Of a DNA stretch of 64,000 bases, positions 8,737 to 17,394 are shown in pieces. The stretch is taken from NCBI RefSeq assembly GCF_014652355.1, contig NZ_BMYQ01000001.1, positions 122,180 to 186,179 on the forward strand, in the 5' to 3' direction. A program made the translations under genes and the position numbers. This stretch comes from Gemmobacter lanyuensis (GTDB lineage Bacteria; Pseudomonadota; Alphaproteobacteria; Rhodobacterales; Rhodobacteraceae). The notes under the pieces are model-generated. The model did not search any database. It was given only the letters and a program-made list of their open reading frames with translations, and was not told the origin of the DNA. The number at the start of each line of letters is the position of its first letter. Position 1 is the first letter of the stretch.

Positions 8737-9090
8737 ATGCGCTTTCACGGGGGATGCCAATGCGGCACGGTGCGCTTCACGGTCGAGGCGAGCCTCGATC
8801 ACCCGATCGTCTGCAATTGCTCGCGCTGTCAGAGGCTCGGCTCGGTGCTGGTCTTTGCGCCTCGTGCGGGCTTTGATCTGGAAGCGGGCGAGGGCGCGCT
8901 GACCGAGTTCCTGTTCAACCGCATGGCCATCCGGCATCTGTTCTGCAAGACCTGCGGGATCGAAAGCTTTGCCTATGGCGCCATGCCCGATGGAACCGAA
9001 ATGGTCGCGGTCAATGTGAACTGCCTTGAGGGGGTGGACCCCCGCGCCATTGCCGCCACCGCCCAAGCCGTCGATGGGAGGTCGTTCTGA
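8737..9090 (+). CDS. GFA-family zinc protein (CENP-V/GFA domain)
   Basis: 117 residues. The spaced cysteines CQCGTV, CNCSRC and CKTCGIES are the zinc-binding pattern of the GFA (glutathione-dependent formaldehyde-activating) fold. Family members bind small thiol adducts or have unknown roles, so the substrate cannot be named from sequence. Its stop codon is directly followed by the next ATG, so the two genes are probably co-transcribed. Start is the ATG at 8737, following GGAGGTTTCGG. Confidence 0.8.
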   Translation: MRFHGGCQCGTVRFTVEASLDHPIVCNCSRCQRLGSVLVFAPRAGFDLEAGEGALTEFLFNRMAIRHLFCKTCGIESFAYGAMPDGTEMVAVNVNCLEGVDPRAIAATAQAVDGRSF

Positions 9091-9480
9091 ATGCGGGCCC
9101 TTTTTCTTGCCGTTTGCCTGCTGGTGCCCGCCCCCCTTTGGGCGCAGGTCGATTGCGCCAATGCGGTGGCGCAGATGGAAATGACCTATTGTGCCGAACA
9201 AGATTGGAAGGCCGCCGATGCCGATCTGAATGCGGCCTATGGTGCCGCGCGCGACATGATGCGCGGGATTGACGCCGATCTGCCGGCTTCGGAACGCGGG
9301 GCGGAACAGAACCTGAAAGAGGCGCAGCGCGCCTGGATCACCTTCCGGGACAAGGCCTGTGCCGCCGAGGGATATACCATGCACGGCGGTTCGGCCGAAC
9401 CGATGGTGGTTTATGGATGCATGGCCAATCTGACGGCCGAGCGGGCACGGGGGTTGTGGTCGCTGACAGGCGGCGAATGA
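9091..9480 (+). CDS. Secreted LprI/DUF1311-type protein
   Basis: 129 residues with a signal peptide (MRALFLAVCLLVPAPLWA) and the cysteine-containing LprI-type domain: CANAVAQMEMTYCAEQDW, then QRAWITFRDKAC and a final VYGCMANLT. Related periplasmic proteins include inhibitors of host lysozyme. It begins immediately after the stop of the GFA-family gene. The biological target is unknown here. Confidence 0.8.
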   Translation: MRALFLAVCLLVPAPLWAQVDCANAVAQMEMTYCAEQDWKAADADLNAAYGAARDMMRGIDADLPASERGAEQNLKEAQRAWITFRDKACAAEGYTMHGGSAEPMVVYGCMANLTAERARGLWSLTGGE

Positions 9481-9484
9481 CGCC

Positions 9485-10432
9485 TCAGCTTTCGCTCCGG
9501 CTGGCAAGCTGGGCCTCAAGCTCGGCCTGCCGTCGCCGGAATCGCGGGGCTGAAACACGCGCATTGACCGACCGGCAGATCGAGATGGCGCGGGCGATCC
9601 TGCCCTCGCCCTCGACATGGCCAAGGATGTTCTTGAGGTAGGGACCAAAGACCCGCCGCCGCCGCCACAGGCGGTGAAACTCCAGCGCAGTCATCCGGCC
9701 TTCGCAGGCGGTACGCAGCAGGGGCGGCAGAACGCCCATCGCGTTCAGCGCCTGTTCCATGCGGTCGCCCAGGAATGGGGTCCGCAGCTTTGTCACGAAG
9801 GGTTTGGTGAACAGCGCGGCATGCATGGCATCTTCGGTCACGCGCGGATCGTAGATCACGAAAACCTCGCCCGCGCCCTCGACCATGTCGGGGGCATAGC
9901 CGAAGCGGTCGGTAAAGTTCAGCCGCCGCTGCGCCAGATCGCGCCGGTCCCATCCCGCGACGGCGGGGTCAAGCGTCGCGCGGGGCGCCAGCGCCACAAC
10001 GGTGGCACCGGGCGCGCAGACAGAATAGGCGCAGGCGGCATAGCCCGCCATGCCCGCACCGTAAAAGACCACATGGTCGAAATCTTCAAAGAAGGCGTCA
10101 TCGACCAGACGGTCGAAATAGCGGTAAATCGCAGGATCGCGATACCAGGTCTCACCCTCGGCAATCAGACAGAGCTGGGACCAGCCCTTTTCCTCGGCGA
10201 TGGAAAGGCCGAAGGGCATCTGATTGGGGCGGGCGCGGATCGCATCGAGGCTTTCGAACGTGACCAGAAGCGTCGCCCCTTCATCCGCGAAAAAGGCGTG
10301 GTGGCGGGCGCCGAGCGGTTCAAAATACCCCTCTTCGGCGCAAATTTCGTCCATCCGCGCCAGCCAGCTGGCACGGTCGGTGGCCATCGACGCATCATAG
10401 CGCGCGGGCCTGGCTTGGACTGGGTCTGCCAT
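9485..10432 (-). CDS. Alpha/beta-hydrolase-like protein lacking the nucleophile serine
   Basis: 315 residues. It is clearly a paralogue of the C-terminal domain encoded at 15090-17309: both share VTF(E/D)(S/N)LD, (E/Q)KGWS, TWYRDP and VVFYGA. The fusion protein has a normal nucleophile elbow, GASMGGYAACAF, but this protein reads GAGMAGYAACAY, so the expected catalytic serine is glycine. It may therefore be a non-enzymatic binding or scaffold protein. Proteins like this have sometimes been given enzyme names in databases without evidence. Start is the ATG at 10432, preceded by AGGACC; an internal ATG at 10387 is possible. A near-perfect sigma-54 promoter lies 36-51 bases upstream. Confidence 0.75.
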   Translation of the reverse strand: MADPVQARPARYDASMATDRASWLARMDEICAEEGYFEPLGARHHAFFADEGATLLVTFESLDAIRARPNQMPFGLSIAEEKGWSQLCLIAEGETWYRDPAIYRYFDRLVDDAFFEDFDHVVFYGAGMAGYAACAYSVCAPGATVVALAPRATLDPAVAGWDRRDLAQRRLNFTDRFGYAPDMVEGAGEVFVIYDPRVTEDAMHAALFTKPFVTKLRTPFLGDRMEQALNAMGVLPPLLRTACEGRMTALEFHRLWRRRRVFGPYLKNILGHVEGEGRIARAISICRSVNARVSAPRFRRRQAELEAQLASRSES

Positions 10433-10467
10433 TGTGGTCCTGCAAGAGCAAAGTTTTCAAAACATAT

Positions 10468-10483
10468 AGCAAGTGACATGCCA
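10468..10483 (-). promoter_or_regulatory. Sigma-54 (-24/-12) promoter
   Basis: The minus strand reads TGGCATGTCACTTGCT, which differs from the RpoN consensus TGGCACG-N4-TTGCW at one base only and has exact GG-to-GC spacing. The predicted start of transcription is near 10457, giving a 25-base leader before the ATG at 10432. It should drive the hydrolase-like gene. Confidence 0.72.
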
Positions 10484-10573
10484 GTGTCGCGTGTCGAAAG
10501 CAGGCAGACAAGGGGGCAGCCTTGGGGCAGCCCTGAAACAGTGGGTATCGATTGTTTCCCGCAGGCCGTGGTT

Positions 10574-11605
10574 TCAGCCGGGCGAGGGTCGCCCTTGCGC
10601 CCAGATCTGCCGTGCCTCTTCGGCCGTCAGCACGCGGCTGGGGGGCGTCAGCATCAGCCGCCCAAAAAGGGCGCGGACCTCTTCCTCTTGCATCAGGGTC
10701 TGGAACCGGGCGCGCCGCCAGTCCCGCGCGGCGGCCAGCAGCCCGGCCAGCACCGGATCGGCCAGCAGGGCCGCCCGTTCCGCGCCGCTGTCGAGCTGCA
10801 GGATGGAGCGATCCTCGCAGGCGCTGAAATTGCGTTCGACCCAATAGCCCATGTCGAACCCCGCCGCCGCCCTATTGGCGCGGCCCCGGGCGCATTTGAG
10901 GATATAGTCCTCCATCGACCCCAGCGCATAATGATTGAGCTGCACAAGGCCATAGGGATCGCGCCCCAGATCGGAAAAGACCCGGCTGGTCAGATAGGCG
11001 CCACCAAGGGGGGTGCCGCTGCCATCGACCCAGCGCGCATCGGGCAGGCGGCTCTGGTCGGGCGCACGGGGGCGATGGACCCCAAGACGCCCATAGGTGC
11101 CATCATTGCGAAAGAGCGTCTTGAACATCAGCGCACGCCAAGGCCAATGCAGCACCGCGGGCGCGCAGCGGGTGAAGGTTTCCGTCACCGGGCGGTCATT
11201 AGCCCCGATCACCCCTGCATTGCCGAACATCCGCCAGGTCAGCGGAATGGCCGTGGCGCCCGGCAGCGCCGCCAGCAGATCGGGCAGGCGGCGGGCGCCA
11301 GTGTGGATGTTCACATATTCATCGACATCCAGAAACATCACCCAATCGGCCACAACCAGCAGCGGGTGATCGTCAGCCCGGCGGAGCGCGGCCCATTGCG
11401 GCCCCTTGGGCCAGGGTCCGGGGTTCGGCAGATGGGTCAGCAGGCCCAGATCCTGCATCCGGTCAAGCATCCGGTCCGTGCCATCGCGGCAATCATTGGA
11501 AAAGACCAGAAAGTCGGTAAAGCCCACGGCCCGGTGGTGGGCAAGCCAATCCAGCAGCCCCGCCCCTTCATCCTTCACACAGGTGATGGCCAGAAAGCGG
11601 GTCAT
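10574..11605 (-). CDS. Glycosyltransferase, GT2-like (Glyco_tranf_2_4 type)
   Basis: 343 residues from the ATG at 11605 (MTRFLAITCVKDEGAG). The GT-A fold is visible: an N-terminal nucleotide-binding strand, the region HRAVGFTDFLVFSNDCRDGT, and the acidic metal motif FLDVDEYVN at about residue 95. Later blocks MFKTLFRN, VHRPRAP and QLNHYAL are shared with the two neighbouring glycosyltransferases. It overlaps the upstream gene by 4 bases (ATGA). The family transfers sugars to surface polysaccharide or protein acceptors; donor and acceptor cannot be read here. A longer upstream frame overlaps the neighbour and is unlikely. Confidence 0.82.
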   Translation of the reverse strand: MTRFLAITCVKDEGAGLLDWLAHHRAVGFTDFLVFSNDCRDGTDRMLDRMQDLGLLTHLPNPGPWPKGPQWAALRRADDHPLLVVADWVMFLDVDEYVNIHTGARRLPDLLAALPGATAIPLTWRMFGNAGVIGANDRPVTETFTRCAPAVLHWPWRALMFKTLFRNDGTYGRLGVHRPRAPDQSRLPDARWVDGSGTPLGGAYLTSRVFSDLGRDPYGLVQLNHYALGSMEDYILKCARGRANRAAAGFDMGYWVERNFSACEDRSILQLDSGAERAALLADPVLAGLLAAARDWRRARFQTLMQEEEVRALFGRLMLTPPSRVLTAEEARQIWAQGRPSPG

Positions 11606-12525
11606 GCGGCCTCGGGATTGGCGCGCACATCGACCGCCCGTGTCCGATGCCACCGGATCGCCCGCTGATGCAGCGTGTTCAGGCGGCGATCTTCCAGCAA
11701 CAGCCCCAGCCACAGATCGACCTCTTCGTCGTAGCGACGGATCAGATCGCAGGCTTCGCCGTCCCGGTTATCAAGCCGATCATCAACATCGGTGCCGTGG
11801 TGCCGCTTTTCCGTGCCACTCGCCGTCTTGACCGGCAAGCCGTCTGGCGACCGGATGGCATAGTGGTTGACCTGCGCGTGGCGGTAATCTGCCGGACCCT
11901 GCGGTTGCGCCGATCCGTCCCGGAAGGCAATCCCACCGGGCAGTTCAACCCGGATGTCGCGCGATGGATCCGCCTGCGGGGGCGGCGCGGCCAGGCCCGG
12001 CGGCAAGAGGTGCGGCAAACGTGTGGCCCGGACCAGCGATCTCTGCGTCTGATGCTGCAGCCCCGAGGTGGCATCAGCCAAGGTGACCTGCCCGGTGATC
12101 GGGCCTTCGCCGGCGTCCTTTCCGGTCCTGCCGATGGGACGCAAGGACACGGAAATGGCGTCGACGTCAGGGCTTGCCGCCGCGACCAGTGCCCGGACCG
12201 ATCCGTCGCCAAGGCGCGTGGCAAGGAATTCGTCTGCCCCACAGAGATAGATCCAGTCCGCGCGCTGAACCTCATCATAGGTCATGGCCTGCCGCAGTGC
12301 GCGGCGCTGGATCGACTGGCCGGGGCGATAGCGCGTCTCATGCGCCCGCACGAGGCCGAGCTTTTGCAGCCGCACCACCATCTCGGTGGTCGTGTCTTCG
12401 CAATCATTGGTGCAGATCACCAGATGGTCAAAGCCGAGCGCCTTGTGATGCGCCACCCATTCCAGCAGGAAGGGGCCTTCGTTCTTCATCGTGGTGATGA
12501 CGGTAAAGATATCGGTCTGGGGCAT
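11602..12525 (-). CDS. Divergent GT2-like glycosyltransferase with altered acidic motif
   Basis: 307 residues from the ATG at 12525 (MPQTDIFTVITTMKNEG). The start of the domain is standard (HHKALGFDHLVICTNDCED), but the metal-binding motif reads CGADEFLA instead of the DVDEF/DVDEY of both neighbours, so the first aspartate is missing. The middle region is rich in Pro and Arg and poorly conserved, while VNHYAIRS realigns with QLNHYAL. This suggests a diverged, perhaps inactive or re-specified, copy. It sits between two related genes, overlaps the downstream one by 4 bases, and starts 25 bases after the upstream stop, so the three form one operon. Confidence 0.75.
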   Translation of the reverse strand: MPQTDIFTVITTMKNEGPFLLEWVAHHKALGFDHLVICTNDCEDTTTEMVVRLQKLGLVRAHETRYRPGQSIQRRALRQAMTYDEVQRADWIYLCGADEFLATRLGDGSVRALVAAASPDVDAISVSLRPIGRTGKDAGEGPITGQVTLADATSGLQHQTQRSLVRATRLPHLLPPGLAAPPPQADPSRDIRVELPGGIAFRDGSAQPQGPADYRHAQVNHYAIRSPDGLPVKTASGTEKRHHGTDVDDRLDNRDGEACDLIRRYDEEVDLWLGLLLEDRRLNTLHQRAIRWHRTRAVDVRANPEAA

Positions 12526-12550
12526 GCGGGCTTGTGTCCGGGTGCTGGGG

Positions 12551-14884
12551 TCAGTGTTCCGCCTCGCCGTGGAATTCCACGGTGAAGAAGAAATCGGCCG
12601 GCAGATCATCCAATGGCAGGTCTTCCGGGATTACCCCCGGCCCGGCGCTGAAGACCGCAGATCCGAAATGTTGCTGCAGACGGCAGAGCTTTTCCATGCG
12701 CGGGCCGGTCAGCTCGGCATAGAAGTTCTGATAGTTCTGCGTGGCCATCAGCTCGGTGATCTTGGCGCGGTGGCAGGCGACGGAATGGTCATGGGCGGCG
12801 CGAATGTCAGGGTCGGCCATCAAACGGTCAAACTCGGCCTGCGCTGCGGGGATCATGCGCTGGATGGACCGGTCCTCATCGAGGTTATGGTTCATGCGGA
12901 ACCAGTAGTTCAGCCCCTGATCCCGATCGACATGGTTCACCCGGCCTCGGTCGCGCTTGACCAGAAAGCTTTCCGCGCTGCGTACGGCATAATGGTTCAG
13001 CTGCGCCCAGTCATAGCCATAGGTTTCAGTGGTCGAGCGCCAGGCATTGCGGAAGGATTCCTTCGGCATGGGCTTGCCCGACCCATTCAGCCAGCGCACC
13101 TCGCTCCAGAGATCGGGCTTCAGCCCCTTGGGACGGTGGACGCCGAATTTCTTGTAGATGTCGATATTGCGGAACAGGGTCTTGAAACCCCAGGCTTGGT
13201 GGGGTTTGCGGACCAGCTCGGGCGCGCAGCGGGTGAATTGGTCGATGAGGAAGCGGTCCTCATAGCCATGCACCTCGGAATTCCCGAACAGCCGCCAGGT
13301 GAGAGAGATCATGTTGGCGGTGCCCATGGCGGTGTAGAGCGCCTTCAGCGTCCCGTCGCCCACCTTCACATTGATGAATTCATCTACATCCATGCAGATG
13401 CCCCAGCCGCAATTCTGCATCACCGGTTCGGTTTCGGCGGCCTGCAATGCGGCATGCTGGGGTTTCAACTCGCCCCCCGGCTTCCAAGGGTTGGGGCGGT
13501 GCTGCACGATGCCCTTGGCGGTCAGCATCTCGAGCATGGTGTCCGTGCCGTCGGTGCAGTCATTGGTGTAGATGAGAAAGTCATCCACCCCGATGGCCCG
13601 ATGATAGGCCAGCCATTCCAGAATGAAGGGGCCTTCGTTCTTCATGGTGGTAATGATGGCCGTGCGCCCGCCATCGACGGCCAGCGGCGCCGCCGCGCGG
13701 GGTTTCGAGACCGGCGGGCGGATCGGTTTGTGGCCCAGCAGCCCCCCGGACAGCGCCAGCAGCGCTTCATCCTCGATCAGCGATGATTTGGGGGCCAGCT
13801 CGCCCGAGCTGCGCCCCGGCACCCGGATCGCCATGGCGCGCAGGAAGGGGACGACGCCGTCCTCATCCGGTTTGACATAGGCGACACGGGCCATGCGCCA
13901 GCTGTTTTCCAGCCCCGCCTTGCCCGGCGCCACGCCCCAGCGGGCGATGCCCCGGCGGCCATCGAACTGTCGGCAGACGTGATCGCCAAAGGCGGCTTCG
14001 CGCCCCGGACGCACCCGCCACGGATAGATGCGGTGGCCCACCAGCATCACCACGCCATGCCGGGCCGTCTCGCAAAGGTCAAAGGCGCTGGGCGCCCCTT
14101 CGGCACGGGGGGCAAGGATATCTGTCACATCGAGCGTGAGGACTGCCCGCGCCTCGGCCAGAAAGCGCCATTTCGCCAGTTCCAGCAGGCTGCCTTCCCC
14201 CAGCGGGCTACGCCAGGGGTCGGGGGCGGGGGGCTCCATCCGGTCTTTGCCGGGGGCGTCGGGGGCCAGAAAGACGTGGTTCTCCGGGCCGAGGTCGGGC
14301 TTGCCCACCGGCACGGGGACATCGACCACCACCACCTTCAGATCCGCATCCCCCAGCGCCTGCGCCAGATCGGTGACAAAGGTCTGTGGCGCCTCGCCGG
14401 GCAGGCGATTGAAGATCAGCGCTCCTTGCAGCCCGTGGTGGCGCGCGTGATAGCGTAGCCCCTCGGCCACCTGTTCGGGCGTTTCTTCCAGACGAAAGCC
14501 CAATGTCACGTTGAGGTCACGGAACAGCTGCGTTTCAACATCACACGCCGGAACCTCGAGGCTGCGCCCCCCGGTCAGGGCCAGCCGGTCAGGCCCGTCG
14601 CCCGTGCGATCGGCCACCACGAGGAGCGAGCCGCCCAGCGGTCGTACCTCTTGGGGCAAGAGACACCCCGGCCCGCCATCGGGAAGCACGGCGGCTGCAT
14701 CGGCCCCCGCTGCAAAGAACAGATGCAGCCGCCTGTCCGACGCGACCGCATCAAGAAGGACTGGCAGGCCGTCTGCGTCCGTCGGCCGGGCAAGAAGGCG
14801 GCGATGCAGCACCTGCGCTACGGCCATTCCCGTCTGCGATTTGCGCGGCGGCTTGCCTTTTTGCTCCGGTTGATCCTTCGGCAT
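12551..14884 (-). CDS. Large glycosyltransferase with C-terminal GT2-like domain and degenerate N-terminal half
   Basis: 777 residues from the ATG at 14884, chosen because AAAGGA precedes it; the open frame extends 43 codons further but without a ribosome site. The C-terminal half (about residues 410-777) is a complete GT2-like domain with TTMKNEGPF, FLIYTNDCTDGTD, MDVDEFINV, FKTLFRN and QLNHYAVRS. The N-terminal half has no clear family match, but it has a similar rhythm (YHARHHGLQGALIFN, then VLTLDVTDIL), as if it were a decayed second copy. It heads the three-gene glycosyltransferase operon and diverges from the fusion gene at 15090. Confidence 0.78.
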   Translation of the reverse strand: MPKDQPEQKGKPPRKSQTGMAVAQVLHRRLLARPTDADGLPVLLDAVASDRRLHLFFAAGADAAAVLPDGGPGCLLPQEVRPLGGSLLVVADRTGDGPDRLALTGGRSLEVPACDVETQLFRDLNVTLGFRLEETPEQVAEGLRYHARHHGLQGALIFNRLPGEAPQTFVTDLAQALGDADLKVVVVDVPVPVGKPDLGPENHVFLAPDAPGKDRMEPPAPDPWRSPLGEGSLLELAKWRFLAEARAVLTLDVTDILAPRAEGAPSAFDLCETARHGVVMLVGHRIYPWRVRPGREAAFGDHVCRQFDGRRGIARWGVAPGKAGLENSWRMARVAYVKPDEDGVVPFLRAMAIRVPGRSSGELAPKSSLIEDEALLALSGGLLGHKPIRPPVSKPRAAAPLAVDGGRTAIITTMKNEGPFILEWLAYHRAIGVDDFLIYTNDCTDGTDTMLEMLTAKGIVQHRPNPWKPGGELKPQHAALQAAETEPVMQNCGWGICMDVDEFINVKVGDGTLKALYTAMGTANMISLTWRLFGNSEVHGYEDRFLIDQFTRCAPELVRKPHQAWGFKTLFRNIDIYKKFGVHRPKGLKPDLWSEVRWLNGSGKPMPKESFRNAWRSTTETYGYDWAQLNHYAVRSAESFLVKRDRGRVNHVDRDQGLNYWFRMNHNLDEDRSIQRMIPAAQAEFDRLMADPDIRAAHDHSVACHRAKITELMATQNYQNFYAELTGPRMEKLCRLQQHFGSAVFSAGPGVIPEDLPLDDLPADFFFTVEFHGEAEH

Positions 14885-14947
14885 GCCTGCCCAATCCTTT
14901 GCCGTCAAATCCTGGCCCTTGGTATGACCCCGGGAAACAGATGCCAT

Positions 14948-14963
14948 CATCGTTAACACGATG
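14948..14963. promoter_or_regulatory. 16-bp inverted repeat in divergent glycosyltransferase promoter region
   Basis: CATCGT (14948-14953) and ACGATG (14958-14963) flank TAAC. It lies in the 205-bp gap between the two divergent transcription units of the island, so it may be a shared operator. No regulator gene is adjacent. Confidence 0.4.
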
Positions 14964-15089
14964 GCAACAATAGGGCAAAGACCCGGCCATTCGTCTGTCC
15001 GGGTGATTGGCAAAATGTGCTTTATCCGTCAGAGTGTTCCGAAAGATGGATCAAGCGGGTCGCTATGGCCCGGACGACGGGCGGGTGTC

Positions 15090-17309
15090 ATGGCAAGAGT
15101 GCGCGAGGTTGGAACGCTCTGGATCGGGGGGGCGCTGAGCTGGATGGAGCAGCTCTGCCTCAAATCCTTCGTCGATGCAGGGCAGAAGATCACGCTCTTT
15201 TCCTACGAGGACATCCCCAATGTCCCTGAAGGCGTCATCCGCCGCGACGGGCGCGAGATCCTCGATACCGACAATTTCCTGAAATACGAAAAGAAGAACA
15301 GCTTCGCGCTGTTTGCCGATCTGTTCCGCCTGCACATGATCCGCAAATGCCCCGGCATGATCTGGGTCGATACCGATGTCTATTGCCAGGCACCGATGAC
15401 CTACGAGTCCGACTATGTTCTGGGGTTCGAGCTTCCGGGCTCCAAGCGGGTGAACAATGCCGTTCTGGGCCTGCCCGCCGACAGCGATGTGCTGCGCGCG
15501 ATGCTGGACTTTACCGAAGACCAGTTTCCCAACCCCGAATTCATGCGCCCCGAGGAGCGCGAGGCGCTTGAAGCCGCTGCGATGGCCGGTGATCCCGTGC
15601 ATGTGACGCAGATGCCCTGGGGCGTCTGGGGGCCGCTGATGGTCACCCATTTCATTCATCGTTTCGGGCTGATCGATCAGGTGCAGCCGCTGCAGGCCTT
15701 TTACCCGGTCCCATTCCCGCGTCGGCGCGAATTCCTGCGCCGGGCCGAAGTGGCGGATATGTCGATCACCAAAGCCACGACGGCGCTGCATGTCTGGGCC
15801 TCGAACAAGAAAGAGCTGGGCACCCGTCATGGCGGGCTGCCTGCACCCGGAAGCTGGTTCGACCGTGCCTGCCGCAAACATGGCATCCGCCCCGGTGCGG
15901 CCCCCATCCTTGCCCGCGGCAACCGCCAGTTCGAGGCAACGCTGCTGGAGCGGATCGATCTTGAGGACGTGTCCGTCTTTGCCGATGTGACCGGCGCCTC
16001 GCCCATGCTGGGGCTTTTCGCGCATGAGCGCTGGGGCTGTGATGTCCTGCTGGTCGATCTGGACAAGCGTGGCGGCTTTGCCAAATCGCCGTCGCGCTGG
16101 CTGCGGAAGTACCGGGAATACCTGCTGGATCAGGGCGTGGCGCCGGAAAAGATCCGCGAAGCCCGCAGCGTCGCCGATCTTGAAGGCTGCGAGGTGATCG
16201 CCAATCTGTCGGGCTTTGGCGATACGCTCAAGATCGCGCATCTTGAGCCGGTTTTGGACAATTGCCTGACCGCCTCGACGATCCTGCTTGCCGATGTGCG
16301 CAAGGGCTCGGGTGCCTTTCCCTTCCTCAACCGCTATGGCGAATGCGAAATCCTGTCGAACCGCAGGCTCGATGATCAGTCGGTGCATCGGGTGATGTTC
16401 CGTGCGACCCGCGTCACTGCCCGCGAAAAGGGCGCAGGCAATGCCGCCGATTGGGCCGGGATCGCAGCAGGGCTTGCGGGCGAAGAGGGCTGGTATCGCG
16501 CCAATAGCGACCACTCCTTCCTTTTCGTGCCGCGGGATGCCGACACGCTGGTCGTGACCTTCGACAACCTCGATATCGCGATGGAAAAGCGCGAGGACCG
16601 CCGTCCCTGGGGCTTTTCCTTCATCGAAAAGCAGGGCTGGTCCATGCTGGGCGTCATGGCGAATGGCTGGACCTGGTATCGTGACCCCTGGGTTTGGGAT
16701 CAGTTCGACGATCTGGCGCAAAGCGGCTTCTTCAAGGGCTTCCGCCGCGTGGTCTTTTATGGCGCCTCCATGGGTGGCTATGCCGCCTGCGCCTTCAGCG
16801 CGGCCCATCCGGGCTGCGAGGTGCTGGCCATCAGCCCGCAATCCACGCTCGACAAGACGCTCGTCCCCTGGGAGACGCGCTATGTCATCGCCTGGGGGCG
16901 CGATTTTTCGGGGCGCTATGGCGATGCGGCGCTGGTGTCGGCGGCGGCGGCCAAGGTCACGCTGCTTTATGATCCCTATGAGGCGCTCGATTCCGCCCAT
17001 GTGGCGCGGTTCGAAAACCCCAATGTGCTGAAGCTGCGCGCGCCGCTTCTGGGCCATCGCCTCGGGTCCAGTCTGCAGCAGATGGGGGTGCTGTCGCCGA
17101 TCACGCTGGGCGCCCTGAACGGCACCCTGACCGAGGTGGATTTCTATCGCACCCTGCGCGCCCGCAAGAGCTTTGGCCGCTACCAGAAAGAGCTGTTCAA
17201 GAAGGCCATGGCCCGCGGTCGCCCCGATCTGGCCCGACGTGTCGGCCGCTTCGTGCTGACGCGCGGCGCGAACCGCTACATCCGCAAGGAAATGGCCACC
17301 CTCGCCTGA
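15090..17309 (+). CDS. Fusion protein: DXD glycosyltransferase plus alpha/beta-hydrolase-like domain
   Basis: 739 residues from the ATG at 15090 (MARVREVG). The N-terminal ~250 residues resemble sugar-binding-region glycosyltransferases (GT32/Gly_transf_sug): LWIGGALSWMEQLCLKSF, then FADLFRLHMI and the DXD motif WVDTDVYC. A middle region of about 150 residues looks like a Rossmann-type domain (DVLLVDLDKRGG) without clear catalytic motifs. The C-terminal ~270 residues carry the nucleophile elbow GASMGGYAACAF of an alpha/beta hydrolase. The same hydrolase domain, without the serine, is encoded separately at 9485. The pairing suggests transfer of a sugar followed by acyl or ester trimming; that is inference. 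Confidence 0.75.
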   Translation: MARVREVGTLWIGGALSWMEQLCLKSFVDAGQKITLFSYEDIPNVPEGVIRRDGREILDTDNFLKYEKKNSFALFADLFRLHMIRKCPGMIWVDTDVYCQAPMTYESDYVLGFELPGSKRVNNAVLGLPADSDVLRAMLDFTEDQFPNPEFMRPEEREALEAAAMAGDPVHVTQMPWGVWGPLMVTHFIHRFGLIDQVQPLQAFYPVPFPRRREFLRRAEVADMSITKATTALHVWASNKKELGTRHGGLPAPGSWFDRACRKHGIRPGAAPILARGNRQFEATLLERIDLEDVSVFADVTGASPMLGLFAHERWGCDVLLVDLDKRGGFAKSPSRWLRKYREYLLDQGVAPEKIREARSVADLEGCEVIANLSGFGDTLKIAHLEPVLDNCLTASTILLADVRKGSGAFPFLNRYGECEILSNRRLDDQSVHRVMFRATRVTAREKGAGNAADWAGIAAGLAGEEGWYRANSDHSFLFVPRDADTLVVTFDNLDIAMEKREDRRPWGFSFIEKQGWSMLGVMANGWTWYRDPWVWDQFDDLAQSGFFKGFRRVVFYGASMGGYAACAFSAAHPGCEVLAISPQSTLDKTLVPWETRYVIAWGRDFSGRYGDAALVSAAAAKVTLLYDPYEALDSAHVARFENPNVLKLRAPLLGHRLGSSLQQMGVLSPITLGALNGTLTEVDFYRTLRARKSFGRYQKELFKKAMARGRPDLARRVGRFVLTRGANRYIRKEMATLA

Positions 17310-17394
17310 CCCCTCCAAAGGTCTTGGGGGTGGTCTTGGCCCTTGACCGCGACCGGCCGCCCCTGTCAGCATCCCCCAAAGCTGAGGAGCAGCC

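Noticed and set aside
14961-15089. 43-codon N-terminal extension of the glycosyltransferase-hydrolase fusion
   Set aside because: It would run through the divergent promoter region and reads as unselected peptide; the ATG at 15090 gives a normal domain start.
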